From the NCBI RefSeq assembly GCF_018881505.1, contig NZ_JACVQC010000001.1:2029927-2093926 (forward strand): a DNA stretch of 64,000 nt. The letters run 5' to 3'. Each line of letters begins with the position of its first letter. The first letter of the stretch is position 1. The stretch is from Polynucleobacter sp. UK-Mo-2m-Kol15 (lineage in GTDB: Bacteria > Pseudomonadota > Gammaproteobacteria > Burkholderiales > Burkholderiaceae). Shown piece by piece: positions 46,035-55,077 of this stretch. Below the pieces are notes generated by a model. That model was given only the letters and a program-made list of their open reading frames with translations. It did not search any database and was not told the DNA's origin. Made by a program: the position numbers and the translations under genes.

Positions 46035-47807
46035 ATGTCCCAAGATAGCAAACCTACCAAATCGCCTGCCAGCACTGCTGCTGAGCCCTCTAACTTTTTA
46101 CGCCAGATCATTGATCACGACCTAGCAAGTGGCGCCTACCAATCCCGCAGCAATCGTGATGGCCAAGCTATCCCCTCTATCATTACACGCTTTCCCCCTG
46201 AGCCTAACGGCTATCTCCATATTGGTCACGCCAAAAGTATTTGCCTCAACTTTGGCCTAGCTGCTGATTACAACAATCAAACTGGGGGTGCACGTTGCAA
46301 TATGCGACTAGACGACACCAATCCCGTCAAAGAGGATGTTGAATATGCTGACAGCATTTTGGATGCGGTCAAATGGCTAGGTTTTGATTGGGGTACTCAC
46401 CTTTATCACGCAAGTGATTACTTTGATCAACTCTATGAGTTTGCGGAAATTCTGATTCAGAATGGCAAAGCGTATGTGGATAGTCAGAGTGCGGATGACA
46501 TTCACACCAATCGCGGTAACTTTGGTCAAGCTGGAAAAAATAGTCCTTATCGCAATCGCACCGCCGATGAGAATCTTGCCTTGTTCCGTCAGATGCGTGA
46601 TGGTAAATATAAAGATGGCGAACATGTTCTGCGCCTGAAAATTGATATGGCGCATCCCAATATTGTGATGCGTGATCCTGTGATCTATCGAATTCGTCAC
46701 ACAGATCACCACCGAACTGGTAGCAAATGGTGTATCTATCCTCTATATGATTTCACGCACTGCATTTCTGATGCCCTGGAAAATGTTTCGCATTCTATTT
46801 GTACGCTCGAGTTTGAAAATAACCGTCCTCTCTACGATTGGATTGTTGCCTCATTAGCAGAGCTGGGGGTCTTTAAAAATCCCGTGCCACATCAGTACGA
46901 ATTTGCTCGCCTGAATTTAACCTACACCATCACTAGCAAGCGCAAGCTGCTGCAATTAGTAGAAGAAAAACAGGTCGATGGCTGGGATGATCCAAGGATG
47001 CCAACCCTCGTTGGTATCCGTCGCAGAGGGTATACGCCAGAGAGTATTCGTTTATTCTGCGAACGTATTGGCGTTTCTAAAGCCGATAGTTGGATTGATA
47101 TGAGCACTCTGGATCAAGCCCTCCGGGATGATCTTGAAGCCAAGGCTCCACGGGCTACTGCTGTCCTCAAGCCACTTAAGCTAGTGATTGACAACTTTGA
47201 TATATCGGCGAGTGAACCTTGCTCAGCGCCACGCCATCCGCAGCATCCTGATTGGGGTAATCGTGAGTTTCATTTCACAAAAGAATTGTGGATTGAAGAA
47301 GATGACTTTATGCAAGAACCTATCAAGGGGTTCTTCAGACTCTACCCACCAATTGGTGATCAGCCCGGAGGACGAGTGCGTTTGCGGTACGGTTTTGTCA
47401 TTGAGTGCACCGGATTTGAAGTAGATGCTGATGGCAATGTGATTCAAGTTAATGCGACTCACTTTGCAGATAGCAAAAGCGGCACTCCTGGCTCCAACAA
47501 TTACAAGGTGAAGGGCAACATTCATTGGCTTAGCGTAGTAGAGGCTATACCAGCGCAAGTTCGCCTCTATGATCATTTATTTAATGATCCACATCCAGAT
47601 AGTGGTGACAAGAATTTCCTTGATGCAATCAATCCCAACTCTAAGCAAACCATTACCGCGTACTTAGAGCCCTGTATGAAAGATGCTAAGGCGGAGGATC
47701 GCTTCCAGTTTGAGCGCCATGGTTACTTTGTTGCAGACCAAAGCGATTCCAAACCAGGTCAGCCCGTATTTAATCGTACAGTCGGACTTAAGGATTCTTG
47801 GAAATAG
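46035..47807 (+). CDS. glnS: Glutaminyl-tRNA synthetase
   Basis: Class I synthetase charging tRNA-Gln directly. The ATG at 46035 (MSQDSKPTKS) is chosen because the upstream frame crosses a terminator; 590 residues. The HIGH motif is PEPNGYLHIGHAKS and the KMSKS-like motif is in ITSKRKLL. The core LRLDDTNPVKEDVEYAD and the anticodon-binding C-terminal beta barrels are present. Its end overlaps the convergent SDR gene by 20 bp. Confidence 0.97.
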   Translation: MSQDSKPTKSPASTAAEPSNFLRQIIDHDLASGAYQSRSNRDGQAIPSIITRFPPEPNGYLHIGHAKSICLNFGLAADYNNQTGGARCNMRLDDTNPVKEDVEYADSILDAVKWLGFDWGTHLYHASDYFDQLYEFAEILIQNGKAYVDSQSADDIHTNRGNFGQAGKNSPYRNRTADENLALFRQMRDGKYKDGEHVLRLKIDMAHPNIVMRDPVIYRIRHTDHHRTGSKWCIYPLYDFTHCISDALENVSHSICTLEFENNRPLYDWIVASLAELGVFKNPVPHQYEFARLNLTYTITSKRKLLQLVEEKQVDGWDDPRMPTLVGIRRRGYTPESIRLFCERIGVSKADSWIDMSTLDQALRDDLEAKAPRATAVLKPLKLVIDNFDISASEPCSAPRHPQHPDWGNREFHFTKELWIEEDDFMQEPIKGFFRLYPPIGDQPGGRVRLRYGFVIECTGFEVDADGNVIQVNATHFADSKSGTPGSNNYKVKGNIHWLSVVEAIPAQVRLYDHLFNDPHPDSGDKNFLDAINPNSKQTITAYLEPCMKDAKAEDRFQFERHGYFVADQSDSKPGQPVFNRTVGLKDSWK

Positions 47808-48675
47808 TTTTTAGAAACTCTGCCACGCTGGGATAGCGTAGTGGAGTTTTTAGTTCTGCCAGTCGTTCATTTGTTACACGCCTTGACTCCCGCATAAATG
47901 ACCACAGCATTGGGGATACGATTTTCTCCAACTCCTCGGCTGGCATTCTGGGTGGTCGCTCTAAACCAAATGCATCAGCGACTTCGTCAAAATAATCGCC
48001 CATCTTGCTTTCACCGCCGTCACAGGCATTAATCACACGCTGTGGCTTACCGTGATAGACGGCAGCACAAACCAATCTCGCCAAATCATCACTCTGTATG
48101 TGGTTTGAGTAAGCATCCTCAGCTGGATTTAAGGTGGGTGTTCTGGCCTGTATGCGCTCAACTGGTAATCGGTCGGCAGCATAAATACCTGGAACTCGCA
48201 GGATGGTAAGTGCGACTCCATGGGCTGGAGCCCAAAGACGGAGATAATTTTCTGCATCCACCCTGCGCTTGGCTCGCTCACTTTGAGGGTTAACTGGAGT
48301 CACCTCGCTTACCTTACCGCCTGCATGATCCCCATAAACTCCCGTAGTGCTCACATAAACCAGGCGGCTAACAGTATTAGGGCGTTGGGCTAAAATTCGA
48401 AGAAGGTTGCGAGTTCGGCAATCACGATGACCTGTATTTTGGGGTGGCGCCAAGTGAATCACAGTTTGAGCCAGGCTACTTAAGCGCCACAAGCTATCAG
48501 GCTTGTCCAGATCCCCCAAAATTGGAATCGCGCCAACCGCTCTCAACTCCTGAAAACGAGTTTTCTGGGAAGTTAAGGCATATAAGCGATGACTTCGAGC
48601 AAGCTGCTTGGCAACACGCAGGCCAATGTCACCACAGCCGATGATCAGGATTCGAGGTTTACTGAAAGATTGCAT
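47788..48675 (-). CDS. NAD(P)-dependent epimerase/dehydratase (extended SDR)
   Basis: 295 residues with an N-terminal Rossmann motif (ILIIGCGDIGLRVAKQL), the NAD-binding Gly pattern of SDR proteins of the YeeZ type. The active-site Tyr and Lys of classic SDRs are not in the usual YxxxK form: YVSTTGVYGDHAG is the nearest, and the Lys is not evident. It may be a non-classical or regulatory member. The start is 36 bp from the divergent reductase start at 48712. Function unknown. Confidence 0.82.
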   Translation of the reverse strand: MQSFSKPRILIIGCGDIGLRVAKQLARSHRLYALTSQKTRFQELRAVGAIPILGDLDKPDSLWRLSSLAQTVIHLAPPQNTGHRDCRTRNLLRILAQRPNTVSRLVYVSTTGVYGDHAGGKVSEVTPVNPQSERAKRRVDAENYLRLWAPAHGVALTILRVPGIYAADRLPVERIQARTPTLNPAEDAYSNHIQSDDLARLVCAAVYHGKPQRVINACDGGESKMGDYFDEVADAFGLERPPRMPAEELEKIVSPMLWSFMRESRRVTNERLAELKTPLRYPSVAEFLKTISKNP

Positions 48676-48711
48676 AGCTTATATCGTAACGATTTATTGA
48701 AAGGAATGAGA

Positions 48712-49752
48712 GTGTCTTACCAAGTCACGCTCAAGGCGAGCGGCAAACAATTTACTGTCCAGAAGGACCAGACTATTCTGGAGGCGGCACTACAACAAGG
48801 CATTACCCTACCTTATGGCTGCAAAAATGGCGCCTGTGGATCCTGTAAAGGCAAGATTCTAGAAGGCATAGTGGAACACGGCCAACATAGTGCTACTGCT
48901 TTAACTCCGAAAGATGAAGCTGCTGGCGGCACCTTGTTTTGCTGTGCGCTCCCTCAATCAGACCTTCTGATTGAGGGACGTGAAGTTCAAGTAGCTGGCG
49001 ATATGGCGATTCGAAAGGTGCCTTGTCGCGTGAATACCATCTCCAAACCCACTGCGGATGTGGCGATTCTTCAATTGCAATTACCAGCTGCGGAGCGCTT
49101 TCAGTTTCTGGCGGGGCAGTATTTAGAGTTCTTACTCAAAGATGGGCAGCGCCGCGCCTACTCTATCGCTAACGCACCCGATCAAGAGGGTCCAATCGAT
49201 TTACACATTCGCCATTTACCAGGCGGCCGCTTTACCGACTTTGTTTTTGGCGTAAAAGATCCCGTGTTAAAGGAAAAAGATATCCTGCGTTTTGAAGGTC
49301 CATTAGGCAGTTTTTTTCTAAGGGAAGACTCCAAGAAGCCCATCATTTTTGTTGCAGCGGGTACCGGCTTTGCTCCCATCAAATCGATCATCGAGCAAAT
49401 GCAGATCAAAAAGATTACGCGCCCGATTTATCTTTACTGGGGAGGGCGACGCCCAAGCGACCTCTACCTTCAGACACTTTGTCAATCATGGGCAAGGGAT
49501 ATTCCAGACTTCAAATACATCCCAGTTATTTCGGACGCTCTCCCAGAGGACCAATGGACTGGTCGAACAGGCTTTGTTCATCAAGCTGTGATGACCGACC
49601 ATCCTGACATGAGCCCCTATCAGGTTTATGCCTGCGGTGCCCCCGCTATGGTCAATGCAGCCCGCCAGGACTTTTTATCCCTTTGTCGCCTACCTGAGGA
49701 AGAATTTTTTGCAGACTCTTTTACTAGCGCTGCTGATCTCGCAATAAACTAA
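48712..49752 (+). CDS. Ferredoxin-fused FAD/NAD(P)H oxidoreductase
   Basis: Flavoprotein reductase with a plant-type [2Fe-2S] ferredoxin at the N-terminus (CKNGACGSCKGKI with a later Cys in LFCCALP), an FAD domain (RAYSIANAP) and an NAD(P)H domain (FVAAGTGFAPIKSII). The GTG at 48712 (MSYQVTLKAS) is chosen: AAGGA ends six bases before it and abuts the ATG at 48706. 346 residues. It is often named CDP-6-deoxy-delta-3,4-glucoseen reductase in Burkholderiales, but no sugar cluster is here, so a general electron donor, perhaps for an oxygenase, is likelier. Confidence 0.9.
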   Translation: MSYQVTLKASGKQFTVQKDQTILEAALQQGITLPYGCKNGACGSCKGKILEGIVEHGQHSATALTPKDEAAGGTLFCCALPQSDLLIEGREVQVAGDMAIRKVPCRVNTISKPTADVAILQLQLPAAERFQFLAGQYLEFLLKDGQRRAYSIANAPDQEGPIDLHIRHLPGGRFTDFVFGVKDPVLKEKDILRFEGPLGSFFLREDSKKPIIFVAAGTGFAPIKSIIEQMQIKKITRPIYLYWGGRRPSDLYLQTLCQSWARDIPDFKYIPVISDALPEDQWTGRTGFVHQAVMTDHPDMSPYQVYACGAPAMVNAARQDFLSLCRLPEEEFFADSFTSAADLAIN

Positions 49753-49807
49753 CTCTGCCACTAAGCGCGATAATAGAATACTCATTTGATCTTCCTCTGC
49801 ATACGAT

Positions 49808-51001
49808 ATGAATAAGCCAGCCCAATCCTTAGATGCCCACTCAGTGATGTTTATTACCCCACGGCCAGAGTTGGCAATGGTTGAAGGTAAAGGCTCATGG
49901 CTGACTGATAACAACGGCAAGCGTTACTTGGATTTCTTACAGGGCTGGGCTGTGAACTGCCTAGGACATAGCAACCCTGGCATGATTGAGGCACTCAATA
50001 CGCAAGCGAAGAAACTGATTAATCCGAGTCCGGCGTTCTACAACGAACCGATGATTCGCCTATCGAATCTTCTGACCCAAAATAGCTGCTTTAACAAAGT
50101 ATTTTTTGCCAATAGCGGGGCGGAAGCTAATGAGGGTGCCATCAAGCTAGCGCGCAAATGGGGGCAGCTTAATAAATCTGGTGCCTTTGAAATTATTACT
50201 TTTGATCACAGTTTTCATGGTCGCACCATAGCAACCATGAGTGCATCAGGCAAGCCGGGCTGGGACACTATGTTTGCCCCGCAAGTTTCTGGCTTTCTCA
50301 AGGCGGATTTGAATGATTTGGATTCTGTCAAAAGACTAGTGACAGATAAAACGGTTGCGGTCATGCTAGAGCCAGTTCAAGGTGAAGGCGGCGTCATTCC
50401 CACCACTAAAGAATTTATGCAAGGCTTGCGTAAATTCACCAAAGAAAACAACATCCTGCTGATCGTAGATGAAGTCCAGGCAGGCTGTGGTCGGACCGGG
50501 CAACTCTTTGCCTATCAGCATTACGCCATCGAACCAGACATCATGACTTTAGGTAAAGGTATTGGTGGTGGCGTTCCTTTGGCAGCCCTGATGGCAACTG
50601 ATGCAGTTGCTTGTTTTGTGCCAGGCGATCAAGGTGGCACCTATAACGGTAACCCACTCATGACTGCAGTAGGTATTAGTGTCATCGAGCAATTATTGGC
50701 ACCAGGATTTTTAGATGCAGTCCGCGCTAAGGGTGAGTTGCTAAGCAAAGAATTGCTTTCTATATCCGCAGAATTTAACCTCAATGGTGAACGTGGCGAA
50801 GGCTTGTTGCGCGCCCTTATATTGAATAGTGATGTTGGTGGCAAACTGGTTGAGCTAGCTCGCGATAGAGGTCCAGAAGGCTTGCTGATTAATTCACCAA
50901 GACCTAATCTGTTGCGCTTTATGCCAGCACTCAATGTTTCCGATGACGAAATTCTTCAGATGTGCAATATCTTGAGAGAGTTACTCAAGCAAGTTGCATA
51001 A
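49808..51001 (+). CDS. argD: Acetylornithine aminotransferase, class III
   Basis: PLP-dependent aminotransferase in arginine synthesis, 397 residues. The Schiff-base Lys is in TLGKGIGGGVPLAAL; the cofactor pocket has NSGAEANEGAIKLARKW and DEVQAGCGRTGQLFA. Class III enzymes for succinyldiaminopimelate or 4-aminobutyrate look alike, so substrate is not certain. The unit ends at a long hairpin (51022-51051). Confidence 0.9.
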   Translation: MNKPAQSLDAHSVMFITPRPELAMVEGKGSWLTDNNGKRYLDFLQGWAVNCLGHSNPGMIEALNTQAKKLINPSPAFYNEPMIRLSNLLTQNSCFNKVFFANSGAEANEGAIKLARKWGQLNKSGAFEIITFDHSFHGRTIATMSASGKPGWDTMFAPQVSGFLKADLNDLDSVKRLVTDKTVAVMLEPVQGEGGVIPTTKEFMQGLRKFTKENNILLIVDEVQAGCGRTGQLFAYQHYAIEPDIMTLGKGIGGGVPLAALMATDAVACFVPGDQGGTYNGNPLMTAVGISVIEQLLAPGFLDAVRAKGELLSKELLSISAEFNLNGERGEGLLRALILNSDVGGKLVELARDRGPEGLLINSPRPNLLRFMPALNVSDDEILQMCNILRELLKQVA

Positions 51002-51021
51002 AAGCAATCAGATGGAATGTC

Positions 51022-51051
51022 ATAAAGGAGCCTTAAGCTCCTTTATTTTTT
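51022..51051. terminator. Bidirectional terminator between argD and ispH
   Basis: A ten-base stem ATAAAGGAGC / GCTCCTTTAT around loop CTTAA, followed by T5 on the plus strand. It lies between convergent argD and ispH and may serve both, though the minus-side T-run is short. Confidence 0.85.
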
Positions 51052-51055
51052 GTAG

Positions 51056-52024
51056 TTAGCCAACTAAATTCTTTGGCAGTGAAAAGGTGACATCCTCAAC
51101 CACGCCCTCTAAGTTACGAATGCTGCGTGGCCCAAACTCTTGAATCTTTTTCACAATCGAGAGCGCTAGACTTTCTGGGGCTGATGCACCTGCAGTGAGA
51201 CCCACTCGCCTTTTACCAACAAACCATTCAGCCTCAAGCTGTTCTGGTGCATCAACCATGTAAGCCGGTACACCCAGTTTTTCAGCCAATTCACGCAAAC
51301 GATTGGAGTTCGAGCTTGCCTTGCTTCCCACCACAATCACAATCTCCACTTGAGGCGCCATAAATTTGACGGCATCCTGGCGGTTTTGAGTTGCATAACA
51401 AATATCTTGTTTGCGAGGCCGGACAATATTTGGAAATTGCTGAGTTAAAGCATCGACGATTTCTTTTGTCTCATCTACGGAGAGTGTAGTTTGCGTCACA
51501 AAAGCAAGTTTTTCATTTTCACTAAAAGGTAGCTTAGCAACATCAGATACCTTTTCAATTAGATGAACACCTTCCTTGACTTGTCCCATCGTACCCTCAA
51601 CCTCTGGATGTCCAGCATGGCCAATCATCAGAACTGTAAAACCATCCTTACACATCTTGACGACCTCAAGATGTACTTTAGTAACCAAAGGGCATGTAGC
51701 GTCATACACCTGCAGTCCGCGCGCCTCTGCATCCTGACGTACCTCCTGAGAAACACCATGGGCACTAAACACGACGATGCCGCCTTTGGGAACTTCATGC
51801 AATTCCTCGACAAACACAGCACCCTTTTCACGCAGACCATTGACAACATAGGCGTTGTGAACAATTTCATGGCGCACATAAATTGGTGCGCCAAAACGCG
51901 TCAGTGCTTCATTCACAATATTGATTGCACGATCAACGCCGGCACAAAAGCCGCGGGGCTGCGCCATCACGATTTCTGGGACGTCTTGCGTAGCAGTGTG
52001 CGAAGATATTTGCTTATTCATCAT
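51056..52024 (-). CDS. ispH: 4-hydroxy-3-methylbut-2-enyl diphosphate reductase
   Basis: Last step of the MEP pathway, giving IPP and DMAPP from HMBPP with an iron-sulfur cluster. 322 residues, close to the normal length. The three cluster Cys are in [23 protein letters not shown] and [11 protein letters not shown]. It directly follows fkpB (no gap), the usual fkpB-ispH pairing of proteobacteria. Two adjacent ATGs (52024, 52021) are possible starts. Confidence 0.97.
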   Translation of the reverse strand: MMNKQISSHTATQDVPEIVMAQPRGFCAGVDRAINIVNEALTRFGAPIYVRHEIVHNAYVVNGLREKGAVFVEELHEVPKGGIVVFSAHGVSQEVRQDAEARGLQVYDATCPLVTKVHLEVVKMCKDGFTVLMIGHAGHPEVEGTMGQVKEGVHLIEKVSDVAKLPFSENEKLAFVTQTTLSVDETKEIVDALTQQFPNIVRPRKQDICYATQNRQDAVKFMAPQVEIVIVVGSKASSNSNRLRELAEKLGVPAYMVDAPEQLEAEWFVGKRRVGLTAGASAPESLALSIVKKIQEFGPRSIRNLEGVVEDVTFSLPKNLVG

Positions 52025-52471
52025 TTAGAGAATTGCAATAATTTCAGCTTCGAAGGTGACAGCCCTTCCAGCAAGCGGGTGATTGAAATCAAACCAGGCG
52101 CCTTCTTCATTAATCGATTGCAACACACCGGCATATTGGGCGCCACCGGGCGCATTAAATTCAATTACGTCACCAGGATTAAATTCCACATCATCATCGC
52201 GACCTTCCTTGAGTGCACCCAAAGAAACCCACTGAATTAACTCCTCCTTGCGCTCACCAAAACTTTCTTCTGGTGGCAGTAAGGCACTTTTCTTTTCACC
52301 CACACCCAATCCGATTAATACTTTTTCAAAACAAGGCGCAAATTGACCCGAACCAATCATCACCGTGGCAGGACGATCGATAAAAGTATTGATGTAATCA
52401 TCCCCACTAGGCAAAGTCAGCCGATAGTTCAGGGTCAGGAAGGAATTGGGCAGCACCGTAAGCTTAGTCAT
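52025..52471 (-). CDS. fkpB: FKBP-type peptidyl-prolyl isomerase, SlpA/FkpB-like
   Basis: Chaperone-like proline isomerase of 148 residues from the ATG at 52471 (MTKLTVLPNS). The FKBP core is split by the insert-in-flap domain of the SlpA class (FGERKEELIQWVSLGALKEG, then GDVIEFNAPGG), ending VDFN-like FDFNHPLAGRAVTFEAEI. Cytoplasmic, no signal. Coupled to ispH downstream, and divergent from radC with 30 bp between starts, so their promoters overlap each other's coding regions. Confidence 0.92.
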   Translation of the reverse strand: MTKLTVLPNSFLTLNYRLTLPSGDDYINTFIDRPATVMIGSGQFAPCFEKVLIGLGVGEKKSALLPPEESFGERKEELIQWVSLGALKEGRDDDVEFNPGDVIEFNAPGGAQYAGVLQSINEEGAWFDFNHPLAGRAVTFEAEIIAIL

Positions 52472-52501
52472 AAGGTAATTGTATCTAGGCCCAGCCCTAG
52501 C

Positions 52502-53197
52502 ATGCACTCACCCATTACTGATTGGCCCAAAATGGAGCAGCCTAGGGAGAAACTTCGTAATCTTGGTGCGTCAGCCCTCAGCGATGCTGAGTTACTTGCG
52601 ATCTTTTTGCGGGTTGGCTTCAAAGGGAAAACTGCAGTGGCCTTAGCTGAAGACCTTATTCACCATTTTGGTAACTTGCCACGCCTACTATCCTCCTCTG
52701 CAGAGGAGTTAACCCAGATTCACGGTATGGGTATTTCCAAATGGTCACAAATTCAGGCGGCCTATGAGCTCGTCAAGCGCAGCCTTGAGGAAACCCTCTC
52801 CCAAAACTCTGTTTTCTCATCGCCAGGCTATGTCAGGGAGTTCTTGCAAGCCCGATTTGGGCGCCTGCCACACGAAGTCTTCCTTTGTTTATACCTCGAC
52901 TCACGTCTGCATCTAATCGAGTGCCAGGAGCTCTTTAGGGGCTCTCTGACTCACACTGCTGTATACCCCCGAGAAATCCTCAAGGAGGCTCTGGCTAGGA
53001 ATGCCAGCGCCCTCATCGTGGCCCATAACCATCCCAGCGGAAACCCAGAACCCAGTCCCGCCGATCAAGAATTAACCAAATTGCTAGCCAAAGCCTTGCG
53101 ATTAGTGGATATTCCGCTCTTAGATCACTGTATTGTCAGTGACAGCGGTTTTTTCTCATTTTCAGATGCAGGTCTTATGAAAAATGACTTTAAATAG
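52502..53197 (+). CDS. radC: RadC/JAB-domain protein
   Basis: 231 residues from the ATG at 52502. The N-terminal helix-hairpin-helix (LGASALSDAELLAIFLRVGF) precedes the metalloprotease-like JAB domain with HNHPSGNPEPSPAD, holding the His-x-His and Asp metal ligands. Named for DNA repair, but its true function is unresolved. Commonly found beside fkpB and rpmB in beta-proteobacteria, as here. Confidence 0.95.
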   Translation: MHSPITDWPKMEQPREKLRNLGASALSDAELLAIFLRVGFKGKTAVALAEDLIHHFGNLPRLLSSSAEELTQIHGMGISKWSQIQAAYELVKRSLEETLSQNSVFSSPGYVREFLQARFGRLPHEVFLCLYLDSRLHLIECQELFRGSLTHTAVYPREILKEALARNASALIVAHNHPSGNPEPSPADQELTKLLAKALRLVDIPLLDHCIVSDSGFFSFSDAGLMKNDFK

Positions 53198-53301
53198 AAG
53201 TGATTACTAACTTAATAGCAATTTTTAACCAATACTCGAGGCTGAAACACCTCACCCCTAAAACTAAAGTCAATTAGGGGTAGATGAAAGTGCCCGGAGA
53301 C

Positions 53302-53310
53302 TGATACAAT
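53302..53310 (+). promoter_or_regulatory. Extended -10 promoter for rpmB-rpmG
   Basis: TGATACAAT is an extended -10 (TGn before TACAAT) 32 bp before the rpmB start, in the 144-bp gap after radC. No good -35 is needed for this promoter class. Assignment is by motif only. Confidence 0.45.
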
Positions 53311-53341
53311 CTTCTTTTTTCGCAATTAATGGAGTTATGTC

Positions 53342-53575
53342 ATGGCAAAAGTTTGCCAAGTCACTGGGAAGAAGCCGATGGTTGGCAACAATGTATCCCA
53401 TGCAAACAATAAAACGAAGCGTCGCTTTTTGCCGAATTTGCAAAATCGCCGTTTCTGGGTTGAATCTGAAAACCGTTGGATTAGCTTGCGCTTAACCAAT
53501 GCTGGTTTGCGCGTTATCGACAAAAACGGCATCGATGCTGTGTTGTCTGATCTCCGTGCTCGTGGCGAAATTTAA
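53342..53575 (+). CDS. rpmB: 50S ribosomal protein bL28
   Basis: 77-residue basic protein of the large ribosomal subunit, [29 protein letters not shown] in outline. Only two Cys-related positions remain, so it is the zinc-free form. Same-strand, 11 bp before rpmG, forming the usual rpmBG unit. Confidence 0.97.
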   Translation: MAKVCQVTGKKPMVGNNVSHANNKTKRRFLPNLQNRRFWVESENRWISLRLTNAGLRVIDKNGIDAVLSDLRARGEI

Positions 53576-53586
53576 GGAGCGCACAA

Positions 53587-53754
53587 ATGGCTAAAGGCGG
53601 CAGAGAAAAAATCAAATTAGAGTCATCAGCTGGTACTGGTCACTTCTATACAACTTCAAAAAACAAGCGTACAAAGCCTGAGAAAATGGAGATCATGAAA
53701 TTCGATCCAACCATTCGCAAGCACGTTGCTTACAAAGAAACAAAGCTCAAATAA
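53587..53754 (+). CDS. rpmG: 50S ribosomal protein bL33
   Basis: 55 residues, starting [20 protein letters not shown] and ending [10 protein letters not shown]. It has no Cys pairs (the CxxC zinc ligands are absent), so it is the zinc-independent form. Starts 11 bp after rpmB with GGAG before it. The transcript ends at the hairpin at 53785. Confidence 0.97.
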   Translation: MAKGGREKIKLESSAGTGHFYTTSKNKRTKPEKMEIMKFDPTIRKHVAYKETKLK

Positions 53755-53784
53755 TTTATTGACTCGATATTTATTTACAGCAAA

Positions 53785-53816
53785 TAAAAAACCCGCTACA
53801 CCAGCGGGTTTTTTAT
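53785..53816. terminator. Bidirectional terminator between rpmG and the desaturase
   Basis: Stem AACCCGCT / AGCGGGTT with loop ACACC, with A6 before and T6 after, so it can end both rpmG and the convergent desaturase gene. Confidence 0.9.
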
Positions 53817-53854
53817 TGTCTTGATTTTTACCAAGATCAAAGTTAAATCATCCT

Positions 53855-55048
53855 TTAAGCGTATCGACGTAATCTTAAAGAGAAGTCACGCAGACTCGAT
53901 AAACCACTTTCTTCTGCACGCTGACACCAAGCATGTAACTGAGAAACCAATTGATCGCCTGTGGCATTAGAACGACCCCAGATTGCCTGCAAATCACGAC
54001 GCATCTCGATCATCTTGCGCAGTTGCGCATTGCTGGCCATCAACTCCTCTAGCTTGATTTTTTCTTCTGCAGTCAAACGTGATTCATCTTTGACTAACCA
54101 AGCGCGCACATCTTTTAAATGAGCTGCTAACACCTGCATATGTTGAGCCTCATTGCTAAAGAAGGCGCTCAGAGTCTTGCTATAGCGGGCCATGATTTCA
54201 TAACGGTTTGCGATGATAGCTTCTAGCGTGCCTTGATCGGCAGGACGTAAGTCACTCAATACTGGCTTAGGAGAAGTCTTCTTCACCTTGGCCAAGCCCA
54301 CAGCACTCAACATCTGAATGTACATCCAGCCAATATCAAACTCGTACCACTTGCTAGAGAGCTTAGCGCTTGTAGCAAAGGTGTGGTGGTTGTTATGCAA
54401 CTCTTCGCCACCGATCAAAATACCCCAAGGCAAAATATTTCTTGAGGCATCTTCGCAGTCGTAATTACGATAACCCCAGTAGTGACCAATGCCATTAATA
54501 ATTCCAGCGGCAGTAATTGGAATCCACAGCATTTGTACTGCCCATACGGTTAAACCAATTGCGCCAAACAAAATGACGTCGATGATCAACATCAAGGCCA
54601 CACCTTGCCAAGAAAACTTCGAATAGATGTTGTGCTCGAGCCAATCATCTGGCGTGCCATGGCCAAACTTATCTAAAGTCTCTTGATTGTGTGACTCTTT
54701 TTTATACAACTCAGCACCACGAGAAAGCACAGTATTAATACCCAGAACTTGCGGGCTATGCGGATCATCTTCAGTCTCACACTTAGCATGGTGTTTGCGA
54801 TGAATGGCCGCCCACTCTTTGGTAACCATGCCCGTTGTTAGCCATAGCCAAAAACGGAAAAAATGTGACATGATGGGGTGCAATTCCAAAGCTCGGTGCG
54901 CCTGGCAACGATGCAAAAAAATGGTGACGCTAGCAATAGTGATGTGAGTGGCTAGCAAAGTAAAAATAAGGATCTGCCACCATGCCCAATTTAAATAGCC
55001 ATGGGATAGCCAATTAAGGAATAAATCAAAATTAGAAGCTGTGTTCAA
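53855..55048 (-). CDS. Acyl-CoA/fatty acid desaturase
   Basis: Membrane di-iron desaturase, probably delta-9, 397 residues. The three His boxes are HRCQAHR (His46-His51), HRKHH (His83-His87) and HNNHH near residue 217. Two or three hydrophobic helices flank them. The C-terminal 130 residues are soluble and helical, longer than in short desaturases. The start is TTG with AGGGA upstream; no ATG is nearby. It keeps membranes fluid by adding a double bond. Confidence 0.92.
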   Translation of the reverse strand: MNTASNFDLFLNWLSHGYLNWAWWQILIFTLLATHITIASVTIFLHRCQAHRALELHPIMSHFFRFWLWLTTGMVTKEWAAIHRKHHAKCETEDDPHSPQVLGINTVLSRGAELYKKESHNQETLDKFGHGTPDDWLEHNIYSKFSWQGVALMLIIDVILFGAIGLTVWAVQMLWIPITAAGIINGIGHYWGYRNYDCEDASRNILPWGILIGGEELHNNHHTFATSAKLSSKWYEFDIGWMYIQMLSAVGLAKVKKTSPKPVLSDLRPADQGTLEAIIANRYEIMARYSKTLSAFFSNEAQHMQVLAAHLKDVRAWLVKDESRLTAEEKIKLEELMASNAQLRKMIEMRRDLQAIWGRSNATGDQLVSQLHAWCQRAEESGLSSLRDFSLRLRRYA

Positions 55049-55077
55049 AAGGGTTTCCCTGAAGGAGATCTAAACCC